Assembly (NCBI GenBank): GCA_903858115.1
Contig: CAIOHR010000104.1
Location: forward strand, 1-64,000
Direction: 5' to 3'
DNA from: an uncultured Pirellula sp.
GTDB taxonomy: Bacteria; Planctomycetota; Planctomycetia; Pirellulales; Pirellulaceae
Length of the DNA: 64,000 nucleotides
Below the pieces are notes generated by a model. It saw only the letters and a program-made list of their open reading frames with translations. It did not search any database and was not told where the DNA came from. This document shows, piece after piece, positions 1-8,327 of this stretch. Every line of letters starts with the position of its first letter. Within the stretch, counting starts at the first letter, position 1. The translations under genes and the position numbers were made by a program.

Positions 1-123
1 CCCCAGTTTTTACTGACAAAAATGCTTCACAGCGTTGCTGAGCGTGGCAAGCAGCGTGGTAGCCACAGCGCGGCGTGCAGCGCGCCAACATCAGCGTGTC
101 GAGCAGTAATGAAGCCTTTGTTT

Positions 124-418
124 GGTGACCTATCCGTGGCAAAAAGCAGGGAAGTCGGATACGTGTCGTCTTTCGCGTTGCGAAGCAAGGCCCATCGTTA
201 CCACGTTGCTTGCCAACGTGGGACGATAGCCGTAACCAGCCTCGCGGAAGCGAGAGGTCTCATCACTACGTTGCTTGCCAACGTAGGATGGTGGTTAGGT
301 TGGGGTACACTAGCTGACCATCGCCCCACGCTGGCAAGCAGCATGGTGGCGTCGCCTCGCATTTTTTGCTGTCTGGTTGCGGCTATGGCCCCGCGCTGGC
401 GAGCAGCGTGGTAGCCTC
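124..418. repeat. REP-like composite repeat, copy 1
   Basis: First of three near-identical units of roughly 260-290 bp. Each unit chains several short hairpins. One has stem CCACGTTG / CAACGTGG with loop CTTGC (about 201-221), one is a TACGTTG variant (about 268-288), and two have stems near CCACGCTG / CAGCGTGG with loop GCAAG or GCGAG (about 327-350 and 391-412). The loops GCAAG and CTTGC are reverse complements, so the same hairpin lies in both orientations, as in REPINs. Further single hairpins sit at about 43-65. The array ends at the 3' end of the neighbouring transposase gene. Confidence 0.8.
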
Positions 419-429
419 AGCGTGGCGAG

Positions 430-1221
430 CTACGTAATCGCATTGGTTGTGTAGTCGCCGACTGTTCCGACGTAGCCGCCAAATTGATAGACTGGCTTTG
501 AATCCCATACACTTGCCAACGCATTTAGAAATTCGATCGCAATGTCTTGTGGAGATAGGGCATAAGGACAACCCGCCAATAAATGAACGTGATCGGTCAG
601 GATACCTGCAGCCGCTAATCTCAATCCATTCAGCTTTACAATTGAAATAATCTTTTGCTGAACCCGCTCCAACTGAAAAACGTTCGAAGTACTCCATCGT
701 TCCCGATGTACGAACACCATATGCAAATTGTACCAGTATGCTCCGTGCGATGAAGTTTCTAGACGGCTGAGATCCACATTCTCGTTCCGAATCTGCAATG
801 GCTCTAAGCTCGATTGCAGATCAGGATCAGCCATCTTGTGATGCCCAAGCTGATTCATGACATACTGTTGAGTCTCTGCTAGTGATGACTTTCCAATAGA
901 ACGAATAGCAAAGTTTCCGCGAAAAGGCTTCGGTTTACGTTGCTTGACCAAATAGTAGAGCCTGCCTTTGACACGCTGAACGATAAACGATGGCGCGTCG
1001 CCGATCTTCGTCGACACGGTCAAGTGGCTTGTTTGCTTATCGGAGAAATGATGCCGCAAAAGCCGAATATCGTCCTTCCGTAAATCGCGAGCCAACGCAT
1101 CCGTCCAAGAATCGTCTGGCTCGGGTTCGTTCCAAAACAAGCTAACAGACCAAAGTAGCGGTGCTGAAAATGTGCAGTTGCCAGGTGTATATATCTGAGT
1201 TGACGTCGAAAGAGATGGCAT
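430..1221 (-). CDS. Y1/IS200-like transposase of RAYT type (REP-associated)
   Basis: Predicted single-strand DNA transposase of the HUH/Y1 superfamily. The C-terminal half has the domain's first strand (YWYNLHMVFVHRERW), the HUH-type motif DHVHLLAG, and a C-terminal helix with a candidate catalytic tyrosine in GTVGDYTTNAI. The frame stays open to a start at 1389, but that extension lies in repeat-derived sequence, so the ATG at 1221 (MPSLSTSTQ) is preferred; it has a GGA about 8-10 nt upstream. The stop codon lies at the edge of the REP array, so the C-terminus may be slightly shortened. REP-like arrays flank the gene on both sides, the defining context of RAYT genes. RAYTs are known to be single-copy enzymes thought to disperse REP hairpins; activity here is inferred. 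Confidence 0.75.
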   Translation of the reverse strand: MPSLSTSTQIYTPGNCTFSAPLLWSVSLFWNEPEPDDSWTDALARDLRKDDIRLLRHHFSDKQTSHLTVSTKIGDAPSFIVQRVKGRLYYLVKQRKPKPFRGNFAIRSIGKSSLAETQQYVMNQLGHHKMADPDLQSSLEPLQIRNENVDLSRLETSSHGAYWYNLHMVFVHRERWSTSNVFQLERVQQKIISIVKLNGLRLAAAGILTDHVHLLAGCPYALSPQDIAIEFLNALASVWDSKPVYQFGGYVGTVGDYTTNAIT

Positions 1222-1370
1222 GATGAAATTCCATCTACAATTATATTGATCGTAGCGAAGTGGAAATTGTAAGTGATTTTGAAGGACGTTGCCATTAGGA
1301 CGAATTTTCGGATCGCGAACGAGTTTGGTGCTCCGGCGGACCATCGCTCCACGCTCAATGGGAAATCGGT

Positions 1371-1636
1371 TTCGTGTCGTCCTTCGCATTGCGAAGCAAG
1401 GCTCATCGTTACCACGTTGCTTGCCAACGTGGGACGATAGTTGAAACCAGCCTCGCGGAAGCGAGGGGTTTCATCACTACGTTGCTTGCCAACGTAGGAT
1501 GGTGGTCAGGTTGGGGTACGCTAGCTGACCATCGCCCCACGCTGACAAGCAGCGTGGTGGCGTCGCCTCACTTTTTTTGCTTTCTGGTTGCGGCTATGGC
1601 CCCACGCTGGCGAGCAGCGTGGTAGCCTTGGCGTGG
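1371..1636. repeat. REP-like composite repeat, copy 2
   Basis: Second copy of the composite unit, starting just inside the 5' end of the extended transposase frame. It matches copy 1 in hairpin order, including the internal palindrome CCTCGCGGAAGCGAGG (about 1450-1465). Differences are single bases only, which suggests recent duplication or homogenisation. Confidence 0.8.
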
Positions 1637-1672
1637 CGAGCAGCGTGGTAGCCTGATCTCGGCGAGTAGTAT

Positions 1673-2075
1673 GGTGACCTATCCATAGCAAAAAGTGTGG
1701 AAGTCGGATCCGTATCGTCCTTCGCATTGCGAAGCAAGGCCCATCGTTACCACGTTGCTTGTCAACGTGGGACGATAGTTGAAACCAGCCTCGCGGAAGC
1801 GAGGGGTTTCATCACTACGTTGCTTGCCAACGTAGGATGGTGGTCAGGTTGGGGTACGCAGCCTGACCATCGCCCCACGCTGGCAAGCAGCGTCGTGGCG
1901 TCGCCTCGCATTTTTTGCGTTCTGGTTACGGCTATGGCCCCACGCTGGCGAGCAGCGTGGTAGCCTCAGCGCGGTAGACTTTACGTGGCGAGCAGCGTGG
2001 TGGCCTCAGCGTGGCGAGCAACGTGGTAGCCGGAGCGTAGACTCAGCATGTCAAGCAGCGTGGTAGCCTGAGCAG
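1673..2075. repeat. REP-like composite repeat, copy 3, plus single hairpins
   Basis: Third composite unit (1673-1964), nearly identical to copy 2, followed by a run of single REP hairpins (about 1985-2068) built on GTGGCGAGCAGCGTGG-type sequence. The run stops about 10 bp before the stop codon of the DUF2891 gene, so the array fills the whole intergenic space between the transposase and that gene. Confidence 0.8.
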
Positions 2076-2084
2076 CCTCAAGTG

Positions 2085-3227
2085 CTAATGCATCGTTAGC
2101 GCATAAACGGCGAAGGTGCCGAGCCAATGTTCGCCTTCGTAATGACCGCTGAAGACATAACCTAAACCGATCTTTGCGTGCTCGACTGCGGAACGCTTGA
2201 GCAACCCAACGCGTGGGTCAGTCAACGGGAGTCCCTGTGCGACCCCTTGCATGCACCAAGCTCGCGATAGATCCAAACCGGCGAGATGCACTAACTTTCC
2301 ATCGGTTACATCGCTGACGATTACGGGCTGAAGCAGTTTACTCGTCGAGTCTACTTTTAGATCAGGCAAGAAGGCTGTAAGCCACTGTGCAAATTCGGCT
2401 TGAGGCAAAATCCTTCTCATCAAATCGGCTTCATTGAGACTCGGAGAAAAGAAGTCTTCGCCGGATGGTTCGTATTCAGAGTTGTAGTTTCGATCCATCG
2501 CATAGTAGTCGTTTGCGCGTGCAACCACGAGTTGCTCCAATTCTTGGTTGCCAACGATTCTGGCGTAGTCGAGAAACTGCCCCAACGCAAAAGCCGCGTC
2601 AGGATGGACCCCTGTGCGGATCGGTTGCTTGAGCTTCGGTAGATAGATCATCGCCAGTTCTACTATCTTCGCTTCCAAAGGCTTGAGTGCAACTCGCCAT
2701 TGTTTCCCTTGCGAATCCTCCCACGTGTGCAACTCGGCAGCCAAACGCAGTAACCAAGCCCAACCGTACATTCTTTCAAACGACTTGTTCTCTTTCTCAT
2801 CGAAGTAGGCGGCTTCGATCAAGATGTTTTCTGGAGTCAAGCTGATGGCCAAGCCTTTACGGGCAGCATCGGCAAGCGAGTGTGTTGGGTTTGTCTTTAG
2901 CAGACGGACCATCATCCAATGTCCATGCACACTGCTGTGCCAATCGAAACAACCGTAGAAGGCAGGATGCATCTGTTTGGGACTGAGCACCGTTTCCGGA
3001 CTCGTGACAACATTGCCCGGTTTGTTCGGATACTCCCGATGCAATCCATCGATCGCCAACTTCGAAAGGTTAGCTGCTTGTTCATCGCTCAGCTTTTGTC
3101 CCAGTTCGGGGATCGATACCGCAGGGGATTGAGCAGAAGTCCTTTGCAGATGGGCTCCTAAAAAAACTGCTAGTCCAAAAACGATTATCAGGGCAGGGCA
3201 GGGGGGGAGACAAATAATAGGCTTCAT
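2085..3227 (-). CDS. Secreted DUF2891-family protein
   Basis: 380 aa. The N-terminus is a hydrophobic signal-peptide-like stretch ending near TSAQ (residues 1-33). The body matches my memory of DUF2891: HREYPNKPGNV, then HPAFYGCFDWHSSVHGHWMMVRLL, and a C-terminal WLGTFAVYAL. The family is all-alpha, occurs in many bacteria and has no established activity. The signal sequence contains the translation of a C-rich dispersed repeat (CLPPCPAL, DNA at 3189-3207), which is an unusual place for such a repeat. The gene stands alone between REP arrays, with the promoter presumably in 3228-3330. Confidence 0.8.
   Translation of the reverse strand: MKPIICLPPCPALIIVFGLAVFLGAHLQRTSAQSPAVSIPELGQKLSDEQAANLSKLAIDGLHREYPNKPGNVVTSPETVLSPKQMHPAFYGCFDWHSSVHGHWMMVRLLKTNPTHSLADAARKGLAISLTPENILIEAAYFDEKENKSFERMYGWAWLLRLAAELHTWEDSQGKQWRVALKPLEAKIVELAMIYLPKLKQPIRTGVHPDAAFALGQFLDYARIVGNQELEQLVVARANDYYAMDRNYNSEYEPSGEDFFSPSLNEADLMRRILPQAEFAQWLTAFLPDLKVDSTSKLLQPVIVSDVTDGKLVHLAGLDLSRAWCMQGVAQGLPLTDPRVGLLKRSAVEHAKIGLGYVFSGHYEGEHWLGTFAVYALTMH
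3189..3207 (-). repeat. C-rich dispersed repeat (variant) inside signal-peptide codons
   Basis: On the minus strand it reads CCCCCCCTGCCCTGCCCTG, one base from the consensus CCCCCCTGCCCTGCCCCG apart from an extra C. It forms residues of the DUF2891 signal peptide. Confidence 0.75.
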
Positions 3228-3395
3228 GGTGGTGATGCAGTTGGGGGAAGTGCGAATGAAACCGGCTCAGATTAGGGAGTAGCCTAAGCCGTTTTGTTGA
3301 AAGCCATCATCGTACTGTAGATATGACCAGTGTCACATGAGGGCAAGTCACCTTACCGGATTGCAGGCCAAAGTTGGGATATTTGATGCGTTGAT

Positions 3396-3690
3396 TTATA
3401 GCCTGATCATCGCTCCACGCCGGCAAGCGGCGTCGGTGGCGTCACACACAATGGGCTCTTTCTGGTTGCGGCTATGGCCCCAACGCTGACGAGCAGCATG
3501 GTAGCCTTGCACCCTCCGAATGCTTGCTACTACCGGGGCAGGGCAGGGGGGCAGCAAGTGAGTTGGTATTCTTGGGGCATATGTTTCGTTACCACGTTGC
3601 TCGTCAACGTGGGACGATAGCTGTAACCAGACTCGGGATGCACGGATTTTCATCACTGCGTTGCTTGCCAACGTAGGATGCTGGCTGTTT
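3396..3690. repeat. Decayed REP-like composite repeat in a 500-bp gene-free gap
   Basis: The 3228-3740 gap holds no credible gene. From 3396 it has recognisable parts of the REP composite: a hairpin with TCCACGCCGGCAAGCGGCG, then GGTTGCGGCTATGGCCCCAACGCTG, then CGTTACCACGTTGCTCGTC with its partner arm and CTGCGTTGCTTGCCAACG. The order of the halves is rearranged and a C-rich 18-mer (3534-3551) interrupts it, so it is older than the three leftward copies. Confidence 0.7.
3534..3551 (-). repeat. C-rich dispersed repeat, exact 18-mer
   Basis: Exact copy of CCCCCCTGCCCTGCCCCG on the minus strand, sitting inside the decayed REP composite. Other exact copies: 8310-8327, 9823-9840 and 13961-13978 (plus strand). 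Confidence 0.85.
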
Positions 3691-3740
3691 GTGATTCGCG
3701 AACGGATCAACGCCCGTCGACGGCGATCGAAGCAGCTAAC

Positions 3741-4085
3741 TCAACGTACTTCTGAAACTGGCTCCGCGTGAATCAACAAAAAGTCGTTGCGTTCCTTGTT
3801 TGGATCCTCGTTGTCTGAAGATTTCATTCGAACCGCGACGAAATCCTTCGGCTTTGAAACTTCTACCGCGAAGTCCATAAAGAAGGACCTTGGGCGTGTT
3901 GACTTAACGGTATCTGCTACTATTGGTTTACATTCTGTGTGACGAATTTCGATCCACAAGCGATCCTTAGGGCGAATGATACCTAGTACATCAAGTCGGA
4001 TTCCATCGAACATGGTCATGTCCGATCTTAGTGAAAGCCGCCATCGCGAGCCAAAGTCCTCTAGAGTTTTGCTTGAAACTTCCAT
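3741..4085 (-). CDS. Hypothetical 114-aa protein overlapping the BlaR1-like gene
   Basis: A small frame starting MEVSSKTLEDFGSRWRL that overlaps the 3' end of the M56 peptidase gene by 95 bp in another frame. I recognise no family. It could be an independent small protein or the remains of the peptidase C-terminal region after a frameshift, since the peptidase stops abruptly inside a hydrophobic segment. Two TGA codons lie just upstream in this frame, so a shift would have to fall within the overlap. Treat as tentative. Confidence 0.35.
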   Translation of the reverse strand: MEVSSKTLEDFGSRWRLSLRSDMTMFDGIRLDVLGIIRPKDRLWIEIRHTECKPIVADTVKSTRPRSFFMDFAVEVSKPKDFVAVRMKSSDNEDPNKERNDFLLIHAEPVSEVR

Positions 4086-5067
4086 GTCTCATTTTCATAA
4101 TCCTTTCCAATCGATCCTTAGTAATCTGCATCGGTCGTACGCCCGGTAGCGCGGGTACAACATACAACTGATGCTTCCATTCCAATACTTGCAGCAGGCA
4201 TTTGGCATAATCGCTCGGAGGGCATTCTAAGCGTGCAATGGTTTCTTCGTCACAGCTTCGCTCGCACTCTAGATTGAGTTGTCGATTCGCAATCCATACG
4301 GCGGGATGAAACCACCAGAGACTTCCGGCGACCGTTTGAAGAAAGGCCCAGAACAGATCCCCTCGACGAATGTGCGTCATCTCGTGAGCAATCAATATGC
4401 GGAGCGCCTCATCGTCCATTCGGTCGATCAAGAAGGAAGGGAGCAGAATTCGCGGACGAAGCCATCCTAGAACTGCCGGCCCGATTCGTTCGTTGCTGAC
4501 CTGAACGCAAATCTTTTGGCGAAGCTTCAGCAATTGCGCAAGATCATCCGCAATCTTTGTCACGCGTGCGGGTGTCTCGATGCGATGCAAACGTAACCGA
4601 TGCAGGACATGAACGAAGCGACTTACCCAGATTGTGATCACGAAAGTGATGGAGCCAATCCACAATACGATCAGCGAGCGTTCTGCATTTGCAAGGTACG
4701 ATTGCCACGAAGGATTGAGCATCGAAGAATCGTTCGCATGCTGTGTTGAAGCTGTTTCTTCCGTTGGTTGTGAGTGAAATGAACTTCTTGGTTGAGTGGA
4801 GTACGTAATGTACTCGGTCATTCGAAGGGAATCTACTGCTTCGGTTGGCAACCATTGCTGCATGGAATGGGTTATCCAAGAAAACGGAGCCCACGAACTG
4901 CTCACCACAGGAGGTATCAAGCACTTGATCAGTAGTACGGCCCAGAGCAGATGGGCTATACGCGGTCGATTGCGGGCGAAAAGTCGAAACAGGATGAGCG
5001 TCACAAAAAACAAGACAGCGATTTGCCACGCTTGTGTCCAGACGAGCATCAGAGTTTGATGGATCAT
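3991..5067 (-). CDS. M56-family (BlaR1/MecR1-like) membrane metallopeptidase, C-terminally truncated
   Basis: 358 aa. Transmembrane segments lie at the N-terminus (residues about 8-50) and at 130-150. The peptidase core carries the zinc motif HEMTHIRRGD (about residues 228-237), then WWFHPAVWIANRQLNLECERSCDE with the usual third-ligand glutamate region. BlaR1-type proteins sense a ligand outside the cell and trigger cleavage of a BlaI repressor. Its ATG overlaps the TGA of the blaI-like gene (ATGA), so the two are co-transcribed and translationally coupled. The family normally continues through a last transmembrane helix into an extracellular sensor; here the protein ends at LWLAMAAFTKIGHDHV, so the sensor is missing or frameshifted away. 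Confidence 0.8.
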   Translation of the reverse strand: MIHQTLMLVWTQAWQIAVLFFVTLILFRLFARNRPRIAHLLWAVLLIKCLIPPVVSSSWAPFSWITHSMQQWLPTEAVDSLRMTEYITYSTQPRSSFHSQPTEETASTQHANDSSMLNPSWQSYLANAERSLIVLWIGSITFVITIWVSRFVHVLHRLRLHRIETPARVTKIADDLAQLLKLRQKICVQVSNERIGPAVLGWLRPRILLPSFLIDRMDDEALRILIAHEMTHIRRGDLFWAFLQTVAGSLWWFHPAVWIANRQLNLECERSCDEETIARLECPPSDYAKCLLQVLEWKHQLYVVPALPGVRPMQITKDRLERIMKMRHGSFKQNSRGLWLAMAAFTKIGHDHVRWNPT

Positions 5068-5453
5068 TCGGAGTTCCTTTCCTTTTCTAGACGCTCGATC
5101 AGCTGGCGAAGTTCGGAAAGCTCATCGGCTGAAACGGACCGTTCCTCGATGAGATGACGCATCAGTGGCATCGTGGATCCGCCGAAGAGACGAGAGACGA
5201 GCTCATCGACGGTCGCCTTGACGACGGCAGCGGCTTTCGCCTTGGCCGAGTAAATCCTAGTTTTTCCTTGCAGAACCGACGAAGCGTAGCCTTTGGTCTC
5301 AAGTCGACGCAGATAGGTCTGGACGGTAGAGAAGTCCATATCTTGAGGGGAGGGCAGGGCGGTATGGATCTGCCGAACCGTGGCAGGGGAGTGGTCCCAC
5401 AGCAATCGTGTCACCACCATCTCTCCCTTCGATAGAGCAGGTCTTTTCGCCAT
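5064..5453 (-). CDS. BlaI/MecI/CopY-family transcriptional repressor
   Basis: Winged-helix repressor of about 129 aa from the preferred ATG at 5453 (MAKRPALSKGEM); the frame extends to 5477. Family hallmarks are LSKGEMVVTRLLWDHSPATV, the recognition-helix region DFSTVQTYLRRLETKGY, and a C-terminal dimerisation part. It is the first gene of a blaI-blaR1 pair with an ATGA overlap. Two operator-like palindromes lie upstream (5489-5530), so autoregulation is likely. The loop before the recognition helix (TALPSPQDMD) is encoded by a C-rich repeat variant, a possible insertion within the DNA-binding domain. Confidence 0.85.
   Translation of the reverse strand: MAKRPALSKGEMVVTRLLWDHSPATVRQIHTALPSPQDMDFSTVQTYLRRLETKGYASSVLQGKTRIYSAKAKAAAVVKATVDELVSRLFGGSTMPLMRHLIEERSVSADELSELRQLIERLEKERNSE
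5347..5362 (-). repeat. C-rich dispersed repeat (degenerate) inside blaI
   Basis: Minus-strand GCCCTGCCCTCCCCTC, part of the C-rich word family, encoding ALPSP in the winged-helix domain of the BlaI-like repressor. Confidence 0.5.
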
Positions 5454-5488
5454 GCTTTGCCTCCGTGATGCCAACAAGTTTCAAAAAC

Positions 5489-5537
5489 CGTACGTTTGTA
5501 CTGGAGTCAAGATACACGTACGACTGTACTGGAATCA
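5489..5537 (-). promoter_or_regulatory. Double BlaI-type operator and promoter of blaI-blaR1
   Basis: Two direct repeats of CGTACG(TT/AC)TGTACTGGA start at 5489 and 5517. Each contains the palindrome GTAC-N4-GTAC (5490-5501 and 5518-5529), which resembles the TACAnnTGTA class of BlaI/MecI operators. They are 28 bp apart. Read on the minus strand, TTGATT (5532-5537) and TATCTT (5508-5513) with an 18-bp spacer form a plausible promoter whose spacer contains the distal operator, so repressor binding would block polymerase. The binding partner is inferred from position. Confidence 0.65.
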
Positions 5538-5555
5538 ACCCCGAACCGTATTTTC

Positions 5556-6155
5556 CTAAACTTTTCGAATTCTCTGACGGTAGGTGCGAATGGACTTGGA
5601 GAGATGCGATTGCCGAAAGCCCTTGCCGGACAAGAGTCGCTGGAAGTCTTCGGCATGATCGAAGTGTTGCAGCTGAACGTGGTAGTAGTTCACGAACTCA
5701 AGAATGGCGAGTAAGCAGAGTAGGCTCGCACCAATAAGACTTGCGGAGAATCGCGGCAATGTCGAGATTGCCTCAACGACCGTGGCAATCAGAGCAAGGA
5801 TCGTAAGTAACATCGCCGGCCAGCGAGCGAGATCTAGCCAAGGCGTCCATTGCTCTTCGGACGTTGAGTTGCCTTCGAGTCCGTCGACGACCATTTTCCA
5901 AGCGAAGGTGCCGACAACAAGCAGGAATGAAGTGGCAAGCATGGCCGCAATGACCGCGATGGTGATTTGCCCTTCCGCAACGACCGTTATGAGAAACCAC
6001 GCGATCAAGGGCATGAGAAGAACATTCGCACCTTCCATCATCCAATACGGCTTCAGTCGCTTGAGAAGTTTGTCGCGCCGTGCCGATTCCGTTGTGGTGA
6101 CTTCTCGACGTTCCGGAACTGACTCCGAGGAAGATGGGGTGTCGTTGGTCGCCAT
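5556..6155 (-). CDS. Hypothetical membrane protein
   Basis: 199 aa with a polar N-terminal tail (residues 1-40), four hydrophobic segments (about 43-62, 66-90, 110-130, 137-158) and a basic C-terminal tail (RLLSGKGFRQSHLSKSIRTYRQRIRKV). No family recognised. It lies upstream of the blaI operators on the same strand, with its stop about 20 bp from them, so it is a separate transcription unit. Confidence 0.6.
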   Translation of the reverse strand: MATNDTPSSSESVPERREVTTTESARRDKLLKRLKPYWMMEGANVLLMPLIAWFLITVVAEGQITIAVIAAMLATSFLLVVGTFAWKMVVDGLEGNSTSEEQWTPWLDLARWPAMLLTILALIATVVEAISTLPRFSASLIGASLLCLLAILEFVNYYHVQLQHFDHAEDFQRLLSGKGFRQSHLSKSIRTYRQRIRKV

Positions 6156-6848
6156 GGTTTCAACCGAGTTAATCGATCAGGGAAGATTAAGCTTCTAGTG
6201 TGACCATGATGTTCTTCGGAAACAAGGCTTCAAGAGTATGGAATGATCTCCCCGGATATCGACTCAAACTCCAGTAGCCTAGTAATACCCCTCGCGATTT
6301 GTATTCACTGAATCACCGTAAACGAGGAAGAGTTTTGTTGGGTTTCCTAACTTTTGGCCATGGATGCGACACCGATGAAACACGGGTACAAAAAAAGGAA
6401 TTGCGTTTCCCGGTAAGGGCAGGGCGGGGCGGGAGGAAAAACCTGGCCGGTTGAATTCTGGACAAATCGGACTGGGCAAGCGTTACGAATCGTTCGGAGG
6501 TTTGGTTTCTGGGAAAAAGAACCGATTCGGGAAACAATACGGATCCGCTTGAACAAAAGGGATCGCGTCGACTTTTCCGGCTCCGGCTCGATTCGATTCC
6601 TTTTCCTCCGAGCGAAACGCCGTGTTCATTTCCGCTGTCTAGTTCGCCCGACAAGCTGATTCGATCCAGCGAATCCTCGATCCTGTGACGGTTGCTCCGA
6701 TGCTTCTCAGTCTTCAAGTGATTGTCGTTTAGAGCGGTTCAAGCTCTTGTCATCCAGCGATGACAAGACTTAGTGACATGCTCATGAGTCGGCACCCGTT
6801 CAATCTCGATTTTGCAAACGCGAATACAGTGCACAGGGAAGCGACCCC
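6156..6848. other. Gene-poor gap of about 690 bp
   Basis: No convincing gene on either strand. It contains a degenerate C-rich repeat (about 6416-6436, minus strand) and a pyrimidine/purine-skewed stretch rich in TTTTCCGG- and GGGAAAAAG-like words (about 6500-6620). Frames present here are short and overlap each other. Confidence 0.5.
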
Positions 6849-7062
6849 ATGAAAACCAAGGTCGAAATCCCGCCGAAACTACGTCCGATAATGTTTCTTA
6901 TGTTCGGTTTGGGTTTGGTTTTTCCTTGGTTTTTCGTGGGTCTGGCGAATTTCCGCGCGGATACACGTTATCGATCGACTTCCAACAAATCTCGTTTTCT
7001 AAGCAACACCGTATTCCATGGAGTGGCTTTTATTGGCGGCTTGAATGACGTTCAAGACACTG

Positions 7063-7120
7063 CTGGCAAAAGCCAAAGTAGTAGGCACATTCCATGTGCC
7101 GTCCACCTACTTTTGTCGGC
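7063..7120. mobile_element. Small inverted-repeat element (MITE-like), short copy
   Basis: Ends CTGGCAAAAG and CTTTTGTCGGC, with the internal palindrome GGCACATTCCATGTGCC. Two longer relatives lie at 45192-45326 and 47424-47530 and share GTAGTAGGCACA and TCCATGTGCCGT. It sits inside the split membrane-protein gene. Confidence 0.6.
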
Positions 7121-7216
7121 TCTGTCGTTCAAGCTCCCGGCCGGTGCCGTGCGACTTGCGACTTTCCGCGAATCGGAAAAACGCGTTTTCTTCGGCCGGC
7201 TGAGACTGCGCCAACT

Positions 7217-7229
7217 CCCCTGCCCTAGC
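7217..7229 (+). repeat. C-rich dispersed repeat (partial)
   Basis: CCCCTGCCCTAGC, a shortened member of the C-rich word family, just 3' of the inverted-repeat element. Confidence 0.45.
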
Positions 7230-8309
7230 CTTTTGGTTCAGCCACACTCGACGAAGAGCCATTCAGTTCCCGCAGTGGAGAGATCTTCCGGAATCGACAC
7301 AGCTTGCCAGATCGTTATCCTTTCAAGAGGTCGATCTCTTTGCTCTTGTTCGCGGAACGGCGCAATCGGATTCGGTAACGCGTTCCCCCAAGTCATCGCA
7401 GAGGTTACGTATTTCGCCATCTGATCCGCCTTCCCAATCCAACCCGCTTGCTGCTGCATCATCTGCCCGCACGATTTGCCTAACCCTCGGTCTCATATGG
7501 ATGCTCGGCGGTTTGGTTCGCTGGCTGAATTTGCAATATCCCGATGAGCGACATCTCTCCCAGCTTGCCGGCATGATTCTGTTTTGCCCAGCTACTGTCG
7601 TGTGCATGTGGTTGGGATGGAAAAACAATATCAACCTAAGGGATTTGCTCACTGTTGGAATGGTCGCGTTTGTATCGTTCGCTGTTTGGAACGGGATTAT
7701 GCTTCGAGGCTTGGAGGGAAACGTTCTCAGGGACGCATTGATTTCCAACGTCGTTCACTGGAGTTTGTATTTCTTGATGGGTGTGATGGTGGCTCGCTAC
7801 GTGCAATGGAGTACATCGGTCGGGATCTGGTCAAGGAAGGAGAGGGCGGGGTGCGCAGTAAAACCGCCGGCCAAGTTGAACGTTCGCAAGCTTCTGTTCT
7901 TGATGTTTATGGTTGGCTGTGGATCGCTTGCGTATCGAATCTGGATCACGCCGATTCCTGCTGAGTCTCCAAAAGCATCCATGTTTCATTGGTTTCCGAT
8001 CGAGCTCAGGCCGATCGTTAGCGCCTTGATCGGAGGTTTGCTTCTCCCTTTTCAATGGCTTATTACATGGGCCATCCTCCGGGCCAAGTCGTATCGGTTG
8101 GCGGCATTGATTTTGTGGATCCCATGCTTGATGTTCGTTCGTTGGGGGACAGGGCAATTTTATTGGGAGACTAGCACAGGTGTTGCCATTCTCGGTACGG
8201 ACGCCCTAGAGAGTAAACTTGCAGATGAGATCAGCAGTGAATTGGATGGTGTGACAGGCATGGAGATTGCCAATAGAAATCAATCCATCAGTTATAAACC
8301 CTACCCGGT

Positions 8310-8327
8310 CCCCCCTGCCCTGCCCCG
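8310..8327 (+). repeat. C-rich dispersed repeat, exact 18-mer, inside coding sequence
   Basis: Exact CCCCCCTGCCCTGCCCCG, translated as VPPALPR in the split membrane protein just before its last hydrophobic segment. Confidence 0.85.

Noticed and set aside
22..1963. Plus-strand frames in the three REP composites that encode nearly the same peptide (with LAEARGFITTLLANVGWW).
   Set aside because: The shared peptide follows from the near identity of the repeats. The frames are built from palindromes, differ at their ends, and the older copy at 3396-3690 does not keep them.
124..2075. Possible CRISPR array because of regularly recurring short words.
   Set aside because: The repeated words are palindromic, occur in both orientations, and the sequences between them are themselves repeated. 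No cas gene is near.
3189..3551. C-rich words as G-quadruplexes.
   Set aside because: The G strand has only three clear G-runs separated by CA, one short of a standard four-run quadruplex. It remains possible but unsupported.
6313..6717. Minus-strand frame of 134 codons in the gap after the membrane protein gene.
   Set aside because: Overlapping alternative frames of equal length exist. It has no motif and spans a degenerate C-rich repeat.
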